Source: Deltaproteobacteria bacterium (GTDB lineage Bacteria; Desulfobacterota; Desulfobulbia; Desulfobulbales; Desulfurivibrionaceae). From it: 56,218 bases of DNA. The notes under the pieces were generated by a model. That model was given only the letters and a program-made list of their open reading frames with translations, was not told the DNA's origin and did not search any database. Below are positions 17,935 through 28,515 of this stretch, in pieces. The DNA lies in assembly GCA_026388695.1 (NCBI GenBank), contig JAPLJH010000035.1, forward strand, positions 1 to 56,218, in the 5' to 3' direction. How positions within the stretch are numbered: position 1 is the first letter of the stretch; each line of letters starts with the position of its first letter. A program made the translations under genes and the position numbers.

Positions 17935-18435
17935 ATGGAAGCAGCAAACGTAGCGCAGAATTTGGGGCAAGGGGCGGAACTGGCCGGAAAATATCTCACA
18001 TTTTCCTTGGGAAACGAGGGGTACGGCGTCGGAATTCTCAGCGTCCGGGAGATCATCGGGGTCATGGAGATTACGGCGGTGCCGCATACCCCGCCTTATA
18101 TCCGGGGGGTAATCAACCTGCGGGGCAAGGTTATTCCAGTGCTGGATCTGCGGCTTAAGTTCAGCATGAACCACAAGGAATATGACGAAAGAACCTGTAT
18201 CATCGTGGTCGAGGTCCAGGGGCAAACGGCTCCGGTGCAGGTCGGCATGGTGGTGGATTCGGTTTCGGAAGTTTTGAATATTGCCGCCGGTGAAATTGAG
18301 CCTCCGCCTTCCCTCGGGTCTTCGTCTGAAACCGAGAATATTTTGGGCATGGCCAAGGCCAAAGGTGAGGTCAAAATCCTGCTTGATGTGGACAAGGTTG
18401 TTGGCGAAGGGCTTTTGCAGCAGTTGGCCTCCTAG
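17935..18435 (+). CDS. cheW: Chemotaxis coupling protein CheW
   Basis: This 166-residue CheW domain protein contains YLTFSLGNEGYGV near residue 24, the PYIRGVINLRGKVIPVLDLR block and VGMVVDSVSEV, the classical features of the receptor-kinase scaffold. GGAGG is properly spaced before ATG 17935; the ATG at 17929 abuts that site and is not used. It follows cheA by 94 bases. Confidence 0.95.
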   Translation: MEAANVAQNLGQGAELAGKYLTFSLGNEGYGVGILSVREIIGVMEITAVPHTPPYIRGVINLRGKVIPVLDLRLKFSMNHKEYDERTCIIVVEVQGQTAPVQVGMVVDSVSEVLNIAAGEIEPPPSLGSSSETENILGMAKAKGEVKILLDVDKVVGEGLLQQLAS

Positions 18436-18474
18436 CAGGGAGATTTTCTGCCAGAATACCAAGGGGGCGGTTTT

Positions 18475-19335
18475 GTGGCATTGAACAGTGACGGATCAAG
18501 CGGTATTCACTATCAGCAGCTCAGCGATGGGTTGTTTCAGAAATTCAGCGATTTGGTGTATGAAAAAACCGGGATATTCCTGAAACCGGAGAAAAAAGAG
18601 CTGCTGAATGCCCGTCTGGGTAAGAGGCTGCGGGCCACCGGGATAGAATCGTTTAAAGAATACTATGGATATGTCATCCATGACAAATCCGGGGACGAGC
18701 TTGTTCAGCTCATCGATAGCGTTTCCACCAATTTCACCTCATTTTTTAGAGAAAACTCCCATTTTGAGATACTGACCTCCACTGTTTTGCCCGCTTTTGT
18801 CAAAGAGGGGCGAGGGAAAAACAAGGATATTCTTTTCTGGTCCTCCGCCAGTTCATCCGGGGAGGAACCATACACCATGGCCATGGTGGTGGATGATTTT
18901 GTTTGTCAGCATCCAGGGATGCGCTATCGTATCATGGCCACGGACATCTCCACCCGGGTTTTGGCGCAAGCAAAGCGGGGGGTGTACACCGATGAAAGGA
19001 TTGCAAAGGTGCCAAAGGCCTTTTTGAAAAAATATTTCCAAAAAGGGGTGGGCAGTTCCGACGGCTTTGTGAAGGTGAAGGAAGACCTTCGGAAGATGGT
19101 GCACTTTGACCATTTCAATCTCATGGGCGACTTCCCTTGGCGCGAGGCCATAGATGTGATTTTCTGCCGAAACGTCATGATCTATTTCAACCGGGAAACC
19201 CAACAGGAGTTGGTGAGCAAATTTTACCAGGCCCTTACCCCGGGCGGGTATCTTTTTATCGGCCATTCTGAAAGCATCAGCGGTTTGAAGCATAGTTTTA
19301 CCCAGATTGATGCGACCGCATATCTGAAACGATGA
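18475..19335 (+). CDS. cheR: Chemotaxis protein methyltransferase CheR
   Basis: The 286-residue protein has an N-terminal helical CheR domain with FSDLVYEKTGIFL and KRLRATG, and a SAM-binding C-terminal domain with SSASSSGEEPYTMAM, ATDIS and FCRNVMIYF. It methylates glutamates of MCPs using SAM, setting adaptation. Translation probably begins at GTG 18475 after AAGGGGG. No TPR extension is present. Confidence 0.95.
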   Translation: MALNSDGSSGIHYQQLSDGLFQKFSDLVYEKTGIFLKPEKKELLNARLGKRLRATGIESFKEYYGYVIHDKSGDELVQLIDSVSTNFTSFFRENSHFEILTSTVLPAFVKEGRGKNKDILFWSSASSSGEEPYTMAMVVDDFVCQHPGMRYRIMATDISTRVLAQAKRGVYTDERIAKVPKAFLKKYFQKGVGSSDGFVKVKEDLRKMVHFDHFNLMGDFPWREAIDVIFCRNVMIYFNRETQQELVSKFYQALTPGGYLFIGHSESISGLKHSFTQIDATAYLKR

Positions 19336-19392
19336 AGTCCGTTGCCTGGGGTGAAGGACCTGGGGCAATGACGGTTACAGGACAGAGAACGC

Positions 19393-19872
19393 ATGAAGAT
19401 AATCGTTGGCATTTCAGACATGAAAGTCAGCAACAAGCCGGATGATGTCCTGATTACCTATTCCCTTGGCTCCTGTATCGGGGTGGTGATTTGGGATCCG
19501 GTGGCCAAGGTTGGGGGGATGCTGCATTATATGCTGCCGGATTCTTCCCTTGATAAGGATAAGGCAGAGGCCAAGCCCTTCATGTTTGCGGATACCGGCA
19601 TCCCCCGGTTGTTCAAGGAAACGTACAAGTTCGGAGCCATTAAAAATCGCTTGATCGTCAAAGTGGTTGGCGGGTCGCAAATCATGGACAATGCTGGGAT
19701 TTTCAACATCGGCAAGCGAAATCAGGCGGTTGTGCGGAAAATGTTCTGGAAGAATCAGATCATGCTGGCCAAGGAAGATGTCGGCGGTACAGGGAACCGT
19801 ACGGTGAGTTTGGAAATCGGGACAGGGATTACCCATTTGAAGGTTTCAGGAAGAGGGGAGTTTGAGTTATGA
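19393..19872 (+). CDS. cheD: Chemoreceptor glutamine deamidase CheD
   Basis: The 159-residue protein has the CheD catalytic pair Cys28 (SLGSCIGV) and His45 (GGMLHYMLPDS), plus the VKVVGGSQIM strand. It deamidates specific receptor glutamines and, in other bacteria, stimulates or is sequestered by CheC-type phosphatases. A CheX-like protein is encoded 1.6 kb downstream. Its stop overlaps the HDOD gene start by four bases. Confidence 0.95.
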   Translation: MKIIVGISDMKVSNKPDDVLITYSLGSCIGVVIWDPVAKVGGMLHYMLPDSSLDKDKAEAKPFMFADTGIPRLFKETYKFGAIKNRLIVKVVGGSQIMDNAGIFNIGKRNQAVVRKMFWKNQIMLAKEDVGGTGNRTVSLEIGTGITHLKVSGRGEFEL

Positions 19873-20714
19873 GCCGTCTGGATGAGATACTTTCCCTGGT
19901 AAAGCATGTCCCGCCCTTTCCCAAGGTGGCCCAGCGGGTTTCGGAGATGCTGAACGACCCGGAGGTGAGCGCCACCGCTTTGGCAGAGGTTATTCAATAC
20001 GATCAGGTGATTACGGCCAATGTGTTAAAGATTTGCAACGCCGCCTATTTTGGCCTGCCCCGCAAGGTGTCTTCCCTGGACGAGGCCCTGGTTATCGTTG
20101 GCAATGACACACTCAAGGATATTATTATTACCAGCAGCAGCGCCCGTTTTTATAAGGGTGCAGCCGGGGAAGGCTATAAGCTCGACCAGGGCGAGCTGTG
20201 GAAACATTCCATTGCCGTCGGCATAATGGCCAAGGAACTGGTCAAGTATGTTAAGGGGGTGGAGCCTGGAAGCGCCTTTACGGCAGGGTTGCTGCATGAC
20301 ATCGGCAAGCGGTTTTTGAGCAGTTTTGTCGCCGATGATTTTAATAAGATCATGATGAAGGTGGTCCAGGACGGTTGTTCTTTTGTCGAGGCAGAAAAGG
20401 AGTTGGTGGGGGCATCCCATGCCGAGCTTGGCGGAATGATTATGAGCCAGTGGGATTTTCCCAAGGACATAGAGCTGGCTGTTTTGCAGCATCATGACCC
20501 GGATGCCCTTGAAAAGGATCCTCTCACCGCGATCGTGACCTTGGCCAATGCCCTGGTTATCAGTATGGGGATTGGAGTCGGCGCTGATGGCTTGTCAGTG
20601 AAAATGCAGGGCGGAGGCTTGAAAAGGTTTGGCATTACCCCCATGCACCTTGAACTGTGTATGGCGAATCTTTTCATGGAGCTTGACCGGGCTCAGGAAC
20701 TTTTTAATATTTAG
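19869..20714 (+). CDS. HDOD domain protein
   Basis: The 281-residue protein is an HDOD domain throughout: PPFPKVAQRVSEML, VIQYDQVITANVLKICNAAYFG and the GLLHDIGK relic of HD phosphohydrolases are present. HDOD proteins are signalling modules, usually not enzymes. Its ATGA overlap with cheD and place inside the chemotaxis run suggest it links another signal, perhaps cyclic di-GMP or cell-cycle state, to taxis. That role is inferred from position alone. Confidence 0.9.
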   Translation: MSRLDEILSLVKHVPPFPKVAQRVSEMLNDPEVSATALAEVIQYDQVITANVLKICNAAYFGLPRKVSSLDEALVIVGNDTLKDIIITSSSARFYKGAAGEGYKLDQGELWKHSIAVGIMAKELVKYVKGVEPGSAFTAGLLHDIGKRFLSSFVADDFNKIMMKVVQDGCSFVEAEKELVGASHAELGGMIMSQWDFPKDIELAVLQHHDPDALEKDPLTAIVTLANALVISMGIGVGADGLSVKMQGGGLKRFGITPMHLELCMANLFMELDRAQELFNI

Positions 20715-20848
20715 GACGATACGGCTCTTTATGCCGTTCTTGCCATTTTCATGATGTGGTTGTTTTGTTGCAAAGACTGGGGAACAGGGCAGCGCGGAAA
20801 GCGGCGAATGCCAAGATGGAATAATTTAAGGAAGTGGGAGAGAGGGCG

Positions 20849-21286
20849 ATGGCTTTCAATATTTTGGTGACAGACGACTCTGAAACCATGCGGGCCGTGA
20901 TCAAGAAAACCGTGAGCATGTCCGGGGTGCCTGTCGGGGAGTTTCACGAAGCGGCCAATGGTAAAGAGGCTCTGGCCGTCTTGGCGGAAACCTGGATTGA
21001 TGTCATTTTGTCAGACATCAATATGCCGGAAATGGGCGGGATGGAGCTCTTGAAAAAGGTCAGCGAAGATGAGGACCTTCGAAAGATTCCCCTGATCTTC
21101 ATTACCACCGAGGCCAGCGATGCCCGCCAGGAAGAGGCGCGAAAGCTTGGGGTTGCGGGCTACGTGAAAAAACCGTTCCAACCCGAGGCCATCAAGGCAA
21201 TCCTCTATGAGGTGCTGGAAAAGGCCTATGCGCACAGACTGGAAGAGAAGCCAGACGAAGAGGCGGGTGAAGAGAGCGATTTTTAG
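20849..21286 (+). CDS. cheY: Chemotaxis response regulator (CheY-like receiver)
   Basis: This 145-residue single receiver domain has the acidic pair in VTDDSETMRA, phospho-acceptor Asp in VILSDINMPEMGG, switch Thr in FITTEAS and Lys in VKKPF. A Glu/Asp-rich tail of about 20 residues follows the domain. In this context it is the expected output of CheA that binds the flagellar switch. ATG 20849 has GGGAGAGAGG upstream; the GTG at 20834 does not. Confidence 0.9.
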   Translation: MAFNILVTDDSETMRAVIKKTVSMSGVPVGEFHEAANGKEALAVLAETWIDVILSDINMPEMGGMELLKKVSEDEDLRKIPLIFITTEASDARQEEARKLGVAGYVKKPFQPEAIKAILYEVLEKAYAHRLEEKPDEEAGEESDF

Positions 21287-21455
21287 TAGCAGTTACGGAT
21301 GGGTATGTGTGTTTGGTGTTTTGATAACAATGTTATTTTGCGGCAAGCGGCTTCGAGAAAGCGCCCCCTTTGCAGTCACACGGAGAAGGGAGCTGGGCGA
21401 CGGCGCAGGTTGCAGATGATTTAGAATTTGGAAAAAGTCGGGGAGGAATGTCTGA

Positions 21456-21914
21456 ATGGATGAGGATTTGCGGCGAGTCATATTTGCAACTTTTTCAGAG
21501 GTCTTTGAAACCATGTTTTTCACCTTTCTGGAGCCGCTTGAAGAGGCGCCAGGAAAGGATGAACTCGCTTGCGGCAAGTTCATTGAGGCCACGATCGGTT
21601 ATTCCGGTGGCTGTAACGGCAGGTTCATTTTTTATTTCCCCTGGGAGCTTGGCAAGAATATCACCGTGAATTTTCTCGGCGTTGATGAGGATGGGGTGCC
21701 GGACGGGCAGATCATGGACACGGCGGCGGAAACGGCGAACATGGCCATCGGCAGTTTGCTGGGCAAACTGGATCCTGGGGGCACGGCCTCGCTTGCTATT
21801 CCGCAACCCCGTATGCTTACCGAGTTTTCTCCTGAGACCCTGCTGAGCTCGCCTGGACTGTGCATGTTTAATACCGAATTTGGGGTTCTCTGGGTTGTCG
21901 GAACACACGCGTAG
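21456..21914 (+). CDS. cheX: CheX/CheC-like chemotaxis phosphatase
   Basis: The 152-residue protein resembles CheX: an N-terminal helix (EVFETMFFTFLEP), beta-hairpins with GYSGGCNGRFIFYFP, and the long helix AAETANMAIGSLLG carrying the E-x-x-N phosphatase signature, followed by sheet strands. It should speed dephosphorylation of the CheY-like regulator encoded just upstream. GGAGGA lies eight bases before the ATG. Only one E-x-x-N helix is present, so CheX is a better label than two-site CheC. Confidence 0.8.
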   Translation: MDEDLRRVIFATFSEVFETMFFTFLEPLEEAPGKDELACGKFIEATIGYSGGCNGRFIFYFPWELGKNITVNFLGVDEDGVPDGQIMDTAAETANMAIGSLLGKLDPGGTASLAIPQPRMLTEFSPETLLSSPGLCMFNTEFGVLWVVGTHA

Positions 21915-21933
21915 AATGGACAAGTCTGGGTAA

Positions 21934-23566
<1,633 letters not shown>

Positions 23567-23828
23567 TGTTGTTATCTTAGGGAGATTAGGGCGCAATGTT
23601 TAATGGAAAGGCGGCAGCGTTCGATAAGAAGGATAGCAAGAATCCTCTCCCGTTGGATTTGAGCGTTTTTTTGTGGCTGGAAAAACAATAAATCAACAAG
23701 ATAGAACAATAACCTCAAAAAAAACTTGATTTTGTAGGCAAGTATAAATTATAGCTAAATATAGATCTAGTAATTTGAAATTATAAGCCTTTTTCTGAAA
23801 AAATTTTAAACCGGAATGTGGACAAACT

Positions 23829-24884
23829 ATGGGTTCTTTTTCTTGCCGATATATTCTCTCTGTTGCCTTGCTTGTTTTCCTGCTCGCTTCTCCGGCAGGA
23901 GCACAAAATCATGTAAAGAATACAAAGGTTGTCTCTCTGCATTCTTTACACAAATTTGCGCCTGAGCAGGGCAACATCGCGGCAAAGCAGGAGAGATGTG
24001 CAGAGGTAGTCAAGCTTGTTCCCGTAGAAGAGGTGAAGCGAAAAGTGGCGGAACCGCTGAATGTCGCGTCCGAGGCTTCCCCGGAGTTGCAGGGAAAGCT
24101 TACCTGCCGTAGCGCTTATATCATGGATGCTAAAACCGGCAGAGTCTTGTATGATCGTAGCGCTGATCGGCCTGGTCAGCCTGCCAGTACCATCAAAATC
24201 ATCACCGGGCTCATTGCTGTTGAAAGTTTTAGTGGCAAGGAGATGGTGCGCACCAGTGCCTATGCCGCGAACATGCCGGCCTCGAAGGTCTATCTGAAGA
24301 AAGGCGATTCCTACCAGGCCACCGATTTGATTAATGCTGTGTTGCTTGCTTCGGCAAATGATGCCAGTGTGGCTTTGGCGGAAAAGGTTGCCGGTTCCGA
24401 GCAGGCCTTCGCCAGATTGATGACCAAAAAGGCCGAGGCTCTCGGCGCACAAAATACCATCTGTAAAAGCGCCAATGGTTTGACCAAGGAAGGCCAGCAG
24501 ACCACGGCCCGTGATCTGGCCACGGTTTTTAACCGGGCCATGCACAACCCTGAGTTTGCTGAGCGTATGGCCATTGCCGAGACCCGGACCAGCGACGGAA
24601 AGATTTTGCGTAGTCATAATAAGGCGTTGTGGACATTGGATGGCGCGGTTGGCGGAAAGACCGGTTACACGGTTGCTGCGGGTAAAACCTATGTCGGGAA
24701 ATTTCAGCGGGGCGGGCAGTCCATTATTGTTTCGTTGATGGGCAGCGCGTCCATGTGGGATGATATCGCCACCTTGGTCGAGCACGGATTCGCCAAACAG
24801 GAAATGGCCTCACGACAGCCGACGGATCACACCTCCGGCGGCGTGCGGGTTTCTCTGGTTAATCCAAAGAGCATGATACGATAA
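23829..24884 (+). CDS. D-alanyl-D-alanine carboxypeptidase, S11 family
   Basis: The 351-residue protein has a signal peptide (hydrophobic to residue 20, cleavage likely after AGA25), a spacer of about 70 residues, then the penicillin-binding fold with SxxK (Ser120-Lys123 in STIK), SxN (SAN near residue 176) and KTG (GGKTGY). It trims the terminal D-Ala of peptidoglycan stem peptides in the periplasm. The C-terminal domain of E. coli DacA is missing, and the protein ends about 30 residues after the catalytic domain, so membrane attachment is not obvious. Confidence 0.93.
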   Translation: MGSFSCRYILSVALLVFLLASPAGAQNHVKNTKVVSLHSLHKFAPEQGNIAAKQERCAEVVKLVPVEEVKRKVAEPLNVASEASPELQGKLTCRSAYIMDAKTGRVLYDRSADRPGQPASTIKIITGLIAVESFSGKEMVRTSAYAANMPASKVYLKKGDSYQATDLINAVLLASANDASVALAEKVAGSEQAFARLMTKKAEALGAQNTICKSANGLTKEGQQTTARDLATVFNRAMHNPEFAERMAIAETRTSDGKILRSHNKALWTLDGAVGGKTGYTVAAGKTYVGKFQRGGQSIIVSLMGSASMWDDIATLVEHGFAKQEMASRQPTDHTSGGVRVSLVNPKSMIR

Positions 24885-24960
24885 AGTAATATTTCCAGTA
24901 GGTCATGTCGGTCGGATAAAGGAAAAAATAAGTCGCAAGAATGACCGTCATAACAGGACT

Positions 24961-24994
24961 AAAGCCGACAGGAATCAGCCTGGCGGCTTTTTTT
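24961..24994 (+). terminator. Rho-independent terminator after the S11 peptidase gene
   Basis: An AAGCCG/CGGCTT stem with an inner AGG/CCT pairing is followed by seven T. It lies 77 bases after the peptidase stop and just before the next gene, so the downstream gene needs its own promoter or read-through. Confidence 0.7.
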
Positions 24995-25017
24995 GTTGAA
25001 AGCAGCAGCGTGGAACC

Positions 25018-25722
25018 ATGATTACGAAAGAAAAAGTGAGGGCAGCTTTTTCGGATGCACCGGAGGGAAAATCCTCTGGTAAATCTGCGGAGCTGGTGCG
25101 GCGTCTGGAGAGGTATCGGGATGCCAAAAGGATATTTGTCGGGCCTACGGCAAGGTTGCAACAGGTCAGGATCAACGCCCTGAGCGATGGTAAAGAGCTG
25201 TTGGTGCCAGCGCCCGGCTTGAAGGAAGGGTTCTATCTTCTGGTGCCGTATGAAATACCCTTTAAGCATTTGAGCTATGCCGTGGGGTACAAGGGGCTGG
25301 TTCAGTACGGCCGCCGGGTTGCAGTGGAGGAGCTGTGCCAGGCGCCTGTCGGCCTGCTGATCACCGATTGTCTGGCCGTGGACCCAGCTGGGTATTTTGT
25401 CGGCGAGGGCATGGGTTTTTTCGATCTCGCGGTTGCCATCCTCGCTGAGCTGCATGGCCTTACCCCCGAGGCGGAGGCATACGCACTGGGAGAGCCGGAG
25501 CAGCTTCTTGATCAGGAAATTGAGCGCGGCGCCTGGGATATCCGTCTCAATGGCGTCATAACCCCTGATGGTATTGCCCTCAATAATCCAGGCGGCCAGG
25601 CGGCCCGGAAGATTTTGTGGGACGCGCTGCCGCCAAAAAGAGTTCGCAAAATCACCCCGTTGTGGAAGATGAGCATGCAAATTAAAGATGCCTTGAGTGC
25701 GGCGGCGGAGAATGCTGGGTGA
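25018..25722 (+). CDS. 5-formyltetrahydrofolate cyclo-ligase-like protein
   Basis: The 234-residue protein fits the NagB/RpiA/MTHFS fold: a basic N-terminus, VPAPGLKEGFYLLVP, LLITDCLAVDPAGYFVGEGMGFFDL and a C-terminal PKRVRK segment. In true cyclo-ligases the glycine-rich loop reads GxRLGYGGGYYDR; here it is GYFVGEGMGFFDL, as in the divergent MTHFS-domain family found in archaea and anaerobes. The enzyme activity is therefore uncertain, and a folate or one-carbon role is inferred from the fold. Confidence 0.7.
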   Translation: MITKEKVRAAFSDAPEGKSSGKSAELVRRLERYRDAKRIFVGPTARLQQVRINALSDGKELLVPAPGLKEGFYLLVPYEIPFKHLSYAVGYKGLVQYGRRVAVEELCQAPVGLLITDCLAVDPAGYFVGEGMGFFDLAVAILAELHGLTPEAEAYALGEPEQLLDQEIERGAWDIRLNGVITPDGIALNNPGGQAARKILWDALPPKRVRKITPLWKMSMQIKDALSAAAENAG

Positions 25723-25792
25723 AGGTCTTGACCGGTTTGGGAGATGGGGTAGCAGGGCTGGTTTTATATCTTGAAAAATAAAAGAGTTTTGG

Positions 25793-26571
25793 GTGTCGGG
25801 TATGGATGATTTTCAAAAACAGGCTCTTACGGAACATCTCACGGAGTTGCGCAAGTGCCTGATCTATTCTTTGCTTGCTACGGTGGCAGGATTTGCTCTG
25901 TGCTATTCCTACAGCAAGGAGCTTGGTCAGTTGCTGTTCAAGCCCCTGTACGAGGCCATGCCTGAAGGCTCCAGTCTGATCTTCACCTCGTACCAAGAAG
26001 GGTTTTTTTTTATCTAAAGCTTTCCCTGGTTGCGGGGCTTCTCCTTGCCAGCCCGGTGATCTTTTATCAAATCTGGCGCTTTGTCGCCCCAGGTCTGTAT
26101 CAGCATGAAAAACGGGTGATTTTGCCCTTCAGTCTGCTCTCCTCGCTTTTCTTTTTTGGCGGCGCTGCCTTTGGCTATTTTGTGGTTTTTCCTCCAGCCT
26201 TTAAGTTCCTACTCGGCTATTCCAACGATTTTCTAAGCCCCATGCCCACGGTAAAGGAATATTTTTCCCTCTGCCTCCGCCTGCTCATCGCCTTTGGTGT
26301 TATCTTTGAGCTTCCCATCTTCATGGTGCTGCTGGCAAAAATGGGCATGGTGAACGCGGCCTTCCTGAGCAGGCACCGCAAGTATGCCATCCTGCTTGCC
26401 TTTGTCATCGCTGCCATTCTCACCCCCACGCCGGATGTGATCAACCAGTGTCTTATGGCTTTCCCTCTGATTGTGCTCTATGAGGTGAGCATCGTCGCGG
26501 TATGGCTACTGGGCAGGAAGAGATTGGCTGGGTTTGATGGAACCGGGAAGGCAGATGAAACAACGAAATAA
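25793..26571 (+). pseudogene. tatC: Second tatC gene, split by a one-base shift in a run of nine T
   Basis: The first part (from GTG 25793 or ATG 25802) encodes a normal TatC beginning (LTEHLTELRKCLIYS, then TSYQEGFFF) and then hits TAA at 26015. The rest of TatC continues in another frame: YLKLSLVAGLLLASPVIFY, then WRFVAPGLYQHEKR and further helices to TGA 26571. Adding one T to the T9 run (about 26003-26011) restores one continuous TatC of about 259 residues that aligns with the copy at 2390 (EGFFFYLK against EAFVSYMK). This may be a sequencing slip, a real mutation, or a site where polymerase slippage restores the frame. No tatA or tatB gene is adjacent. Confidence 0.85.
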
Positions 26572-26681
26572 CTGTTTATATTCGACCGATATATCGAGAT
26601 TATGTGTCGGGTGATCCTGAAAATTATCCGAAAAAATCCACTGTTCTAGTTATGATTTCTTTCAATTTATCGACGAAGCAC

Positions 26682-27035
26682 TCATCGATTGAATCCCGCC
26701 TTGGACAAAAAAGTCAGCTCGCCGGCATTCTCCTGACACACTAAACCGTCACCAGATGTTTCACGATTGATGGTGTTCACTCCCTGCGATATCACCGATC
26801 CGTTTTTTATCTGACCAGCCCCGGTGGTGGCGGTGTTTGGGCACATTATGACACTCTCGCCGAGAACAGGGACCATGCCATGGCTTTTTCCTCCCGTGGA
26901 TTTCAGATAGAGGATGAAATAATTGCCCTAGATGGTTTTTACCAGAACAATGCTCATCGAATGTCCGATAAAATAGATATCGGCTATTTCAATTTCATAA
27001 AAACAGTCGATGCCGTTCAGCAATTTGTTAAGAAA
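26682..27035 (-). pseudogene. Remnant of a serine-acetyltransferase-like hexapeptide transferase
   Basis: The minus-strand frame directly after the FkbM stop reads LNKLLNGIDCFYEIEIADI, then GHSMSIVLVKTI, a TAG, GNYFILYLKSTGG, PVLGESVIMCPN, IKNGSVISQGVNTINRET and a final TGA at 26682. This order and these motifs resemble the left-handed beta-helix serine acetyltransferase-like proteins common in surface-glycan clusters. The N-terminal half is absent and an in-frame amber codon (about 26930) interrupts it, so it is a decayed gene. A smaller ORF from ATG 26876 covers only the tail and an overlapping plus-strand ORF has no support. The identification rests on recalled motifs. Confidence 0.6.
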
Positions 27036-28106
27036 TTAGAGGCCGTTTGTGGGGTGATGCAAACCAGGAGCCTTATGAAGAAGCAGTTTAGGGCTGACGT
27101 TTTCAACAATTTTATACTGTAACGTCGAGAAAATTGCGGCATCCTGTACGGCTACCATATTGAAACCATGCGGCGGCCCTTCAAGATATACCTTGTTGAC
27201 GGGGATCAGCTCAACGGGTTTGCCGGTCATCTCGTAATGGGAATTGAAGTCTCGTATAGCGAAAACCTTGTAGCCTGTGTCAAGGAGCAGTCTGCAGAGT
27301 TCTGTGTTTTTCAGGCCGTCAGACCAGTCGACATAGTTTTTGTGAACCTCGAAGACTATATGCGGCTTGAATTGGGCAATTGTTTTCGAGGCCCCTTGTA
27401 GTGTCCCCAGTTCTGCCCCCTCGATGTCGAGCTGGATTAAACCAATATCAAGACTGAATTGTTTTTGATAGTCATCTATGGAAATCGTTTCGAAACCATC
27501 CTCGTCAGCGCCGATTTTTACGGCATTGGCAAATGAATCGAAACCATCAAGTTTCAGACGGACATTACTTTCAGCCCACAGTCCCAGGGTGTTGATTCGG
27601 ACATTGGTGAGTCCATTTATTCTGAAATTTTCTTTTAACATCCCGGCCTGATCGAGGTTCGGCTCAAAACAGTGGACACGTTTTCCTAATGCACTGATGT
27701 TTTTGGCAACCAGGACAGCCTGGTCGCCAAAATAGGCCCCTCCGACGATAACATCGCTAGTGATGCCCGATGTCAATCCCAGCAGTAATTTTGTTGTCTG
27801 CGGTTCCCAAACGTGGGAAGGATGCTCGACAGAAGCCATAAGGAAATCTCTCGCGATTTTGGTTCGGAACAGAAATTTGAACCGGGTTCCGTCGGAGAGA
27901 GTTTTCTCGTAGGTGTCCTTTGTATCATGCAGGGCGTCTACAATGGGGCCGGTAATCTCATCACGCACCGAACCTTCAAACTTCAGGCTTGGTTCTGCCT
28001 CTTTCAGAAATTCAATGAGCTGTTCACGCAGAGAGACGTTTCGTCCCAGCAAATACAAAGCATGTTGCAAACGTTTTCCGTCGATCTCACAAGTATCATT
28101 CGTCAT
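27036..28106 (-). CDS. FkbM family methyltransferase
   Basis: The 356-residue protein has an N-terminal region of about 115 residues, then an FkbM Rossmann fold: DVIVGGAYFGDQAVLVA, VHCFEPNLDQ, the acidic IGLIQLDIEGAELGTLQGA and HIVFEVHKNY. FkbM enzymes O-methylate sugars or polyketides with SAM. It lies at the left edge of the glycan island and divergent from rfbF, and may add a methyl group to the island's product. The G-G-A-Y of motif I is slightly unusual. The frame ends at TAA 27036, immediately followed in the same frame by the acetyltransferase remnant. Confidence 0.85.
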   Translation of the reverse strand: MTNDTCEIDGKRLQHALYLLGRNVSLREQLIEFLKEAEPSLKFEGSVRDEITGPIVDALHDTKDTYEKTLSDGTRFKFLFRTKIARDFLMASVEHPSHVWEPQTTKLLLGLTSGITSDVIVGGAYFGDQAVLVAKNISALGKRVHCFEPNLDQAGMLKENFRINGLTNVRINTLGLWAESNVRLKLDGFDSFANAVKIGADEDGFETISIDDYQKQFSLDIGLIQLDIEGAELGTLQGASKTIAQFKPHIVFEVHKNYVDWSDGLKNTELCRLLLDTGYKVFAIRDFNSHYEMTGKPVELIPVNKVYLEGPPHGFNMVAVQDAAIFSTLQYKIVENVSPKLLLHKAPGLHHPTNGL

Positions 28107-28515
28107 ATAGCCATTTCCTGTTTGCCGGATTTTTATTGAGAGAACAGCTCGTTTAGCTTCCTGCGAAGATGTCTTGATTTTGTTTAAGCTTTTGCCCCAT
28201 TATTGTCAATGTGGTATGGGTGAATCCATGAAACGAAAACGGCTATGCTTGACAAAAAAAACGGGACTGTGGCAGTATGGAAAATCTGCTCCCGAGACTC
28301 TTTCTCGTCACTGGCCGAAATCATTGGAACGCTGGCCTCTTTCGCCGGGATACATAATAGGAGACATTTCCTGTTTATTGTTGTCCTGTCCGTCGCTCTG
28401 CGATAACCTTTTATATGGTCACCGGTTTCCGCTTCACATCATCAGGTTCTCCTGAGCGGGCTTACGGAGCGATGGTTCAGGTGAATCGGATGCTTAATTA
28501 GAAGAGGGAAAAAAA
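28107..28515. other. Intergenic region between the FkbM gene and rfbF
   Basis: About 400 bases with no gene I can support. A 93-codon plus-strand frame (28174-28455) has no ribosome binding site and no family likeness. The stretch must hold the divergent promoters of the FkbM gene and the CDP-sugar operon, but no convincing -35/-10 pair was found. Confidence 0.4.

Noticed and set aside
26880-27122. 80-codon plus-strand frame
   Set aside because: It lies over the acetyltransferase remnant, has no ribosome binding site and no recognisable domain.
28174-28455. 93-codon plus-strand frame before rfbF
   Set aside because: No ribosome binding site and no likeness to a family; odd residue composition.
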